This document shows positions 59,371 to 64,000 of a stretch of DNA of 64,000 nt, piece by piece. Below the pieces are notes generated by a model that was not told where the DNA came from, did no database searches, and saw only the letters and a list, made by a program, of their open reading frames with translations. Origin of the DNA: Novosphingobium sp. KCTC 2891 (GTDB lineage: Bacteria; Pseudomonadota; Alphaproteobacteria; Sphingomonadales; Sphingomonadaceae). A program made the position numbers and the translations under genes. The stretch lies in NCBI RefSeq assembly GCF_025938155.1, contig NZ_JAPCZG010000011.1:41287-105286 (forward strand). Reading direction: 5' to 3'. Position 1 is the first letter of the stretch. Every line of letters starts with the position of its first letter.

Positions 59371-61077
59371 TCAGCCTGCGATTGCGCCAGGCGCAGTCGT
59401 GTCGGACGTCGGGGCGTCCGCCTCGGGCAGGAGGACAAGCTCCTTGCGGGACATCGACCAGGACAGACGCAAGGTCCGTCCAGCGGGAATGCGCCAGGCA
59501 ATGCGATCGGCAAAGACCATGCGGATCACGGCGAGCGTTGCCGCATCGTCATCTTCGAGCATGGCATGGGCGCGCGCGGCAGCCTCGTAGCGGAACCGTG
59601 TTTCCTGGGTATCGTAGCTGTCCGCATCGGAATCATCAGATGGGCTGAAGACGGCATCGATGATGTAATCCGTGAGATCGCCGGGATCGAGCCGCGAACA
59701 TTTCGTGAGCGCAATCTGCACCGTGTCGACGTCCGTCCAGCTGTCGTCGCCCTCCAGAAGCGCAAGATCGGTCGGCAGGTCGAGACCTCCGCCAAACTGA
59801 TCGCTGAGTTCGAGCGTGATGGTCTCGGGCCGCAAGGTGCAGGGGTCGCGCCCGAGTGGGGTATCGCTGCCATCGGCCTCGCAGAAGCGCTCGCCTGTGC
59901 GCACGTAGCATTTCAGGCGGTCGTACCAACTGTAGCCGATGAATTGCTTGATCGGGTCATAGAACGTCAGCGGTGCCTGCCCCTCGAGGCGATGCACCTC
60001 GCCAGCTTGGCCATTTCGCGAGAACGCAAGCGCGCGACCGAACGTCACGGAATCGAGCGCATCCATGTCGTCATAGAGGGCTGCGTCCGCAGCAATGGCC
60101 GTGAAGCCGGGAAGATCGCGGTAGCTGTCACGCGCCAGAGACGGCGTCCACGTCGGCAACTGGGCAATCGCCTCGGGAAAGGCGTCGCAGAACAGGTTGG
60201 CCTCGAGCCAGCAGGCATGGCTGAGACGGTGGAAGGGCTCGGCGAGGATCGTCTGATACATGGCCTCCCGGCACAGGGTTTTGAGCCGCGTGAGCGCGGC
60301 GTTGTGGTAGATCTCCTTGCGCGCGGGCAGGACCAGAACGAGATCGCGCGCATCGACGACGTCGACATGCACGCTCCACTGCGCGTGGTGGATTTCCTTC
60401 ACCTGCGGCAAGACGTGCCGGAGCGTCACACCGTGGAAATTGACGGTGTCGCCGGCAGACGACGTGCGGTTGCGATAGACGCCGAGGCGATACCCTTCGC
60501 GCTCGACGATCTTGTGCGCGCCTGCGAGGAAATCGACCCGCTTCAATTCCTCGCCGTTGAACGTGACGGGCAGCGGAAAATGCCGGGCCGCGCTTTCGAG
60601 ACAACGCTCGAGCTTGCCGTCGCGCTGCGGCGGGGCATGGAACGCGATGCTGGTGCCGCGAGGTCCCCCCCAGGGCAGCACCGCGATATCAGTTTCGCCG
60701 GTCCAGGCATCGCCGGCGATCGCGAGGGCGAAGGACGCGTGCGCGCTGACCGAGCGCACGACCGTGTCGAGCCCGGCCAGGCTGAAGAAACCCATGCCGG
60801 CGGGATCTTCGCGCGCGCGACAAGCCTCCGACCAGTCCGACTGGCCGAGCGAGACGAGATCGGCCGGATCGGCGATACCCGCGCCATCGTCGGTAACGGT
60901 GACGATGCAGGCATCCTCGAGGTGCTCTGCGGTCACTGCAACCGTGGTCGCGCCGGCGCGGCGCGCGTTCTGGAACAGCTCGTTGAAGATGTCGCCAAGC
61001 GTTCCGTTGAAGATACGGGTGACTTTGGTGATCGCCTCGGGCGAAACCCGGGCACGCAAAGTGGCAGGAAGGGTCAT
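59371..61077 (-). CDS. GHKL-type ATPase domain protein
   Basis: A 568-residue protein with an N-terminal GHKL (HATPase_c) ATP-binding fold: N-box IFNELFQNARRAGATTV (~residues 30-46), G1 VTVTDDGAGIADPADL (~60-75) and a later lid region GMGFFSLAGLDTVVRSVSA. This layout recalls Hsp90/MutL/MORC ATPases. The remaining ~400 residues are unfamiliar, with a Ser/Asp-rich stretch. ATG 61077 begins the ATPase fold. It might be an energy-driven conformational switch on a mobile element; function unknown. Confidence 0.72.
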   Translation of the reverse strand: MTLPATLRARVSPEAITKVTRIFNGTLGDIFNELFQNARRAGATTVAVTAEHLEDACIVTVTDDGAGIADPADLVSLGQSDWSEACRAREDPAGMGFFSLAGLDTVVRSVSAHASFALAIAGDAWTGETDIAVLPWGGPRGTSIAFHAPPQRDGKLERCLESAARHFPLPVTFNGEELKRVDFLAGAHKIVEREGYRLGVYRNRTSSAGDTVNFHGVTLRHVLPQVKEIHHAQWSVHVDVVDARDLVLVLPARKEIYHNAALTRLKTLCREAMYQTILAEPFHRLSHACWLEANLFCDAFPEAIAQLPTWTPSLARDSYRDLPGFTAIAADAALYDDMDALDSVTFGRALAFSRNGQAGEVHRLEGQAPLTFYDPIKQFIGYSWYDRLKCYVRTGERFCEADGSDTPLGRDPCTLRPETITLELSDQFGGGLDLPTDLALLEGDDSWTDVDTVQIALTKCSRLDPGDLTDYIIDAVFSPSDDSDADSYDTQETRFRYEAAARAHAMLEDDDAATLAVIRMVFADRIAWRIPAGRTLRLSWSMSRKELVLLPEADAPTSDTTAPGAIAG

Positions 61078-61180
61078 GGACGGATGTCCTTCGGTGATCA
61101 CGCGCCCACTGACGTGCGCATGGTGCGTCGGTGAAAGCGACGGAAAGTCGCAGCGGCTTGCAAAGCCGTTGCAGAGGCGG

Positions 61181-61528
61181 TCACTCGGCCGGGCAGACAC
61201 GATCGAACACGGGATCGATGGCAAAGCCCAAGGCTCGGGCCAGTGCGATGGCCCCGCGCACGTCCTCCTCGTCGAAGCCGAGCGGCGCTACGAGGTCGGT
61301 CAGCGTCGCGGCGCCGGCATCGGCAATCTTGTGGAGGTGGCCCGCTTCGGCGGTGACCGCCACCGGCCAGGCCCATGCAAGGCCGACCACGCCTTCACCG
61401 AGGACGATCAACGTGTGGCCTTTGGCAATGGATTCATCGACCTGGCAGGCGTCGTAGGCATTGCCCGTCGTGTCGAGAACATGCGCGCGGTGGGTTTGGA
61501 ATGCGAACCGCTCGGAATCGGTCAGCAT
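61181..61528 (-). CDS. Hypothetical accessory protein
   Basis: A 115-residue protein; not recognised. It starts MLTDSERFAFQTHRAHVLDT and has LIVLGEGVVGLAWAWPVAVT then a helical C-terminus (EEDVRGAIALARALGF). It has no TM segment with enough length and no signal peptide. ATG 61528 is the likely start. It is in line with the ATPase and DUF736 genes on the minus strand. Confidence 0.58.
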   Translation of the reverse strand: MLTDSERFAFQTHRAHVLDTTGNAYDACQVDESIAKGHTLIVLGEGVVGLAWAWPVAVTAEAGHLHKIADAGAATLTDLVAPLGFDEEDVRGAIALARALGFAIDPVFDRVCPAE

Positions 61529-61548
61529 GGCTGCTTCCCTTCAATGAA

Positions 61549-61580
61549 GCGCCCCGACCGCCGTAAGGTGGCCGGGGCGC
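61549..61580 (-). terminator. Possible terminator hairpin after DUF736 copy 2
   Basis: GCGCCCCG (61549-61556) pairs with CGGGGCGC (61573-61580), with a further CC/GG inside. The stem is strong but no T-tract follows on the minus strand, so it may be an attenuator or processing site rather than a full terminator. Confidence 0.5.
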
Positions 61581-61605
61581 AGGGTGGTTCGGGGGAGTGG
61601 ACGTG

Positions 61606-61965
61606 TCAGGCGGTTCCAACGGGCGAGAACGCATCGGCCCGCCGCCGGGCGCGCGGCCGCGACCAGACCAAGTTGTAGCTGCCGTCGTCCTGCTTGAACG
61701 CGCTGATCGGCAGCGGCCGCGTCAGCGACGGATCATCGATGCGCCCCTGCAGGTAGCATTCGCCGGTCTCGAGCGCGGCCTTCTCCCACAAGGCGCCGAC
61801 CTGCACGAAAGCGCCGCCGGTGTTGCGGGTGAGAATTTCGAAGCGGGGCGCCTTGTCGTTGCGCGATTCAACCTCGCGCAGCGCGAAGGTCATGGCGACC
61901 ATGACGGTCGCGAGCGAGCCGCTCAGGTGACCCTGCGCATTGCTCTGGATGGTGCCGATGTTCAT
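61606..61965 (-). CDS. DUF736 family protein, copy 2
   Basis: A 119-residue DUF736 protein: MNIGTIQSNAQGHLSGSLAT, TFALREVESRNDKAPRFEIL, VGALWEKAALETGECYLQGR, IDDPSLTRPLPISAFKQDDG and YNLVWSRPRARRRADAF. It is ~45% similar to copy 1 by eye and lacks its acidic tail. ATG 61965 lies ~24 bases below the same 20-base hairpin as in copy 1. Confidence 0.88.
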   Translation of the reverse strand: MNIGTIQSNAQGHLSGSLATVMVAMTFALREVESRNDKAPRFEILTRNTGGAFVQVGALWEKAALETGECYLQGRIDDPSLTRPLPISAFKQDDGSYNLVWSRPRARRRADAFSPVGTA

Positions 61966-61988
61966 TGCCTGGTGCTCCTTGGCAAAGA

Positions 61989-62008
61989 CCCCGTCTTGCT
62001 GCTCGGGG
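61989..62008 (-). promoter_or_regulatory. DUF736 upstream hairpin, copy 2
   Basis: The same 20-base CCCCGAGCAGCAAGACGGGG hairpin (minus sense) as at 57628-57647, with 23 bases to the ATG. Identity at both genes suggests common control, e.g. by a protein or an sRNA. Confidence 0.55.
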
Positions 62009-62124
62009 GTCGTGGGGGTGATGGCCTGGGGCATCCCTGCTCCGACCAACCACTCCCTTCCCGCTTCCCTCCCGCCGCTGGGGTCCTGGCCCCGGACCCC
62101 TGAGTCTCACGGGTGCTGCCGGCA

Positions 62125-62661
62125 TCAATGCACGGTCGCACCGGACTGTTCATGGATGCAGGCGCTCCGCAGGTCCGCCCGCGACGCATGATCGGGATAG
62201 CCGGCGCGCAAATTGGCATGCAGGCGCGCGAACAGGTCGAGGGCGAAGGTGCCGTCGGCGGCCGGGCGGCTCGTGATCAGGGCGCGCTCGATTGCTTCGC
62301 GCGATGGCGAATGCGGACAGATCGCCGTCCATGTCCCGTCGGGCGCATAGTCGTAGGGCGCCGGCATCATCGCGTCGAGCCAGTGCGCAAGGCCATGCTC
62401 GACCATCGCCTCATAGGCATCGTCGTGGTGCGCGGCGTCCGAAGGGCATCGCAGGCGCACGGTATAATAGGTTCCGAAATCGTGGGGGTTGCCGACAACC
62501 TCAAGGGCATAGTCTTCAGGCGGAACGCCCAGCACCGCGACAAGCGCGGCGCGGTAAGCAAGCGCCTCCTGACGGCTGCGCGCCGGCGCATCGGGATCGC
62601 GGCCCACTTGCGCGCAAGGTTCATCGAACCGCGTTCCCGAAAGATCGATGGTGCGGGTCAT
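62125..62661 (-). CDS. Hypothetical accessory protein
   Basis: A 178-residue protein; not recognised. It starts MTRTIDLSGTRFDEPCAQVG and has AYRAALVAVLGVPPEDYALE, YYTVRLRCPSDAAHHDD and HANLRAGYPDHASRADLRSA. His/Asp pairs hint at metal binding, but no known motif is present. ATG 62661 has GGAGATC about 5 bases upstream. Same strand and spacing as the flanking accessory genes. Confidence 0.6.
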   Translation of the reverse strand: MTRTIDLSGTRFDEPCAQVGRDPDAPARSRQEALAYRAALVAVLGVPPEDYALEVVGNPHDFGTYYTVRLRCPSDAAHHDDAYEAMVEHGLAHWLDAMMPAPYDYAPDGTWTAICPHSPSREAIERALITSRPAADGTFALDLFARLHANLRAGYPDHASRADLRSACIHEQSGATVH

Positions 62662-62698
62662 GTTGGGATCTCCTCGCGCGCGCAAGGCGCAGGCGCGT

Positions 62699-63118
62699 TC
62701 AGTATTCGCACGGTTGCAGCACGGTCAGGACCCGGATCGTGACCGAGGCGTCCCAGGGTGTGTCCGACCCGAACGAGAAGCTGCCGTCGTCGGCGTAAGC
62801 GTCGATCTTCCAGTACAGGCGTTCACCGAGGAAGGTGACGACCCCGAAATCGCGTTCGCCATAGGGATCGTCACCGGGATCAATCGGAGCATTGGCGATC
62901 TGCCGCATGAGCCGCTCCTGGTTGATCATGACCCGCGCCGTGCGCGCAGGCTCCTCGGTCTGCCCTTCGGCGAGCAGTTCGACGACACCGCGCGTGAACA
63001 GGATGCGCGCGCGGCGCGCCTTGCCCTGGCGGGTTTCGTCGTTGAGGCGCGCGATCTGCTCGGTGCGTTCGCGCTGGACCTGATCAGGGTCCGCTGGAGG
63101 AAGAGGATTGCTGGACAT
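62699..63118 (-). CDS. DUF3768 family protein
   Basis: A 139-residue protein. EQIARLNDETRQGKARRARIL, split over ~20-40, then LFTRGVVELLAEGQ, DPGDDPYGERDFGVVTFLGE and RLYWKIDAYADDGSF fit DUF3768, a small family found on alphaproteobacterial plasmids and integrative elements. Function unknown. ATG 63118 is preferred because it precedes the conserved core. Confidence 0.78.
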   Translation of the reverse strand: MSSNPLPPADPDQVQRERTEQIARLNDETRQGKARRARILFTRGVVELLAEGQTEEPARTARVMINQERLMRQIANAPIDPGDDPYGERDFGVVTFLGERLYWKIDAYADDGSFSFGSDTPWDASVTIRVLTVLQPCEY

Positions 63119-63188
63119 GTGTGATCTCCCGATGGGTTCACACACCCTTGCCCGCTCCCCTCCCGGACACTGGGCAGCGGTCACCGCG

Positions 63189-63608
63189 TCAATGCCGCTT
63201 GCGATAGACGCCTTCGCCATTCGACATGTGGCCAAGGCACACGTATTCGCCGAACAGATCGTCAAAGCGCCCGGCAATGCTGCCGAGCCAGTGCTGCGCC
63301 AGCGCATGCAGCGGGCGGCGCAACTCGGCCTCGTGATACGAAGTGTCGTCGCGCTCGACGATCCATACCGCGGCAAGGCCGCCGTAGATCGACAGCCCAA
63401 AGTCGGCGTAGCCGTTGCGCAGGAGGATGCGGTCCTCGCGCCCGCGCCAGCCCTCGTGCGGTTCCAGCGAGGGAAATGCCGACTGTGCCTGCGCGATCAG
63501 ATCGTCCCGCAGCCATTCGAGGGTGCATTCCCAGTCGTCTTCATCGTCAATTGCGAACCCCTGATAGGCGACCAGCGCACCGGACGGGTAGCTGACGGAG
63601 CGTCCCAT
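63189..63608 (-). CDS. Hypothetical accessory protein
   Basis: A 139-residue protein; not recognised. It has GRSVSYPSGALVAYQGFAID, WECTLEWLRDDLIAQAQSAF and SIYGGLAAVWIVERDDTSYH, then a C-terminal basic end. It appears to be a soluble globular protein. Probably a mobile-element accessory gene like its neighbours. Confidence 0.58.
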   Translation of the reverse strand: MGRSVSYPSGALVAYQGFAIDDEDDWECTLEWLRDDLIAQAQSAFPSLEPHEGWRGREDRILLRNGYADFGLSIYGGLAAVWIVERDDTSYHEAELRRPLHALAQHWLGSIAGRFDDLFGEYVCLGHMSNGEGVYRKRH

Positions 63609-63619
63609 GGTTCCCTCCG

Positions 63620-63937
63620 TCAGGCCGCGAGCGCGATGTCGGATGCCGCGTCGGGATTGGCACTGTCCGTATCGTCCGATGGCACATCGGCCGCACGGCC
63701 GCCGAGCCGCAACAGCATGCTCGCCGCTTCCTCCGCCTTGGCAGCAGCGGTGAGGATTGCGCGATCGTCCTGCCTTAGGACGGCCAGCCAGTGATCGATG
63801 TAGCTGGCATGATGATCGAGATGCGTGACCGGCAGGCCGAGTTCCGCACCCAGCATGGCGCTGGATAATTCCGCGACATATCCTGACAGTCCAGCGCTAA
63901 TGTGAATTCCAGCGCCATTTTTGCGAACCTGTTTCAC
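63620..63937 (-). CDS. ArdC-like C-terminal domain protein
   Basis: A 105-residue protein from GTG 63937. ELSSAMLGAELGLPVTHLDH, then HASYIDHWLAVLRQDDRAIL and TAAAKAEEAASMLLRL resemble the C-terminal part of ArdC/DUF1738 anti-restriction proteins; the N-terminal ssDNA-binding and metallopeptidase portion is missing. GTGA overlap with the upstream gene, whose end also looks ArdC-like, suggests a partial duplication or a split gene. Confidence 0.6.
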   Translation of the reverse strand: MKQVRKNGAGIHISAGLSGYVAELSSAMLGAELGLPVTHLDHHASYIDHWLAVLRQDDRAILTAAAKAEEAASMLLRLGGRAADVPSDDTDSANPDAASDIALAA

Positions 63938-64000
63938 GCCGCCATCTCCTCGGCCTGAGGCTGCTGGGCATGCATCCAGTCGGCTGCGGCCTGGGCCTTG
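63934..64000 (-). CDS. ArdC-like protein, C-terminal end only
   Basis: The last 21 codons of a gene that begins outside the window (AQAAADWMHAQQPQAEEMAA, stop at 63934). AAADWMHAQQPQ resembles the end of ArdC-family antirestriction proteins (..KAADYLHGLQPQ..). The short length limits certainty. Confidence 0.45.
   Translation of the reverse strand, partial: KAQAAADWMHAQQPQAEEMAA

Noticed and set aside
1..64000. CRISPR array, rRNA, tRNA genes
   Set aside because: No regularly spaced short repeats and no tRNA or rRNA-like sequence were recognised by eye, including next to the island boundaries. A tRNA scan would be needed to be certain.

Overview
The window looks like chromosome plus integrated mobile DNA from an aerobic, high-GC alphaproteobacterium, most likely a sphingomonad (Novosphingobium/Sphingobium-like). 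This is inferred from a SciP/DUF1153 protein, a complete oxygen-dependent (cobG/cobF/cobE type) cobalamin cluster, and the DUF736/DUF2493/DUF1173/DUF3768/ArdC-like accessory gene set seen on sphingomonad plasmids and integrative elements. No rRNA, tRNA or CRISPR array was recognised.

Positions 1-2600: end of a membrane sensor kinase whose H-box lacks its histidine, a SciP-like regulator, and an exported barrel-like protein. Positions 2619-27149: the B12 regulon. Two cobalamin riboswitches share a conserved downstream hairpin. The first precedes a TonB-dependent receptor and a NiCoT cobalt/nickel permease. The second precedes a ~20.6-kb head-to-tail operon: cobW-cobN-cobG-cobH-cobI-cobJ-(cobK, opposite strand)-cobL-cobE-cobM-cobB-cobF-cobO-bluB-DUF1636-cobT-cobC(phosphatase)-cobS-cobD(aminotransferase)-cbiB-cobQ-cobU. 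Nearly all junctions are ATGA/GTGA-type overlaps, implying translational coupling. Absent from the window are SUMT (cobA), the cobaltochelatase CobS/CobT subunits and cobR. Positions 27136-33096: a DUF1326/DUF2182 pair, then an iron module (PepSY membrane protein, siderophore TonB receptor, ferritin-like protein) with a Fur-box-like palindrome between the divergent genes.

Positions 33215-38875: disrupted and regulatory DNA. A membrane-protein remnant abuts a decayed copy of a tandem tyrosine-recombinase pair; then come a nucleotide-cyclase C-terminal fragment, a low-complexity PRC-like exported protein, a subtilisin-family protease, and an ECF sigma/anti-sigma pair.

Positions ~38919-52581: a ~13.6-kb defence island between diverged direct repeats, carrying the intact tandem recombinases at its right end. 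Cargo: an SSB, a fused nucleotidyltransferase-HEPN protein, a three-gene operon (ThsB-like TIR, two-TM protein, stand-alone SLOG protein), a divergent SPARTA pair (TIR-APAZ plus short Argonaute), and a 1257-residue nuclease-methyltransferase. The TIR/2TM/SLOG operon is the best candidate for an undescribed immune system: it resembles Thoeris with the signal-binding and membrane-effector parts encoded as separate proteins.

Positions 52772-64000: backbone-type accessory genes of a plasmid or integrative conjugative element (DUF1173, DUF2493/SLOG, SSB, two DUF736 proteins, a GHKL ATPase, DUF3768, ArdC-like C-termini), mostly on the minus strand. Several carry repeated, structured leader elements upstream that look like shared regulatory RNA or operator sites.
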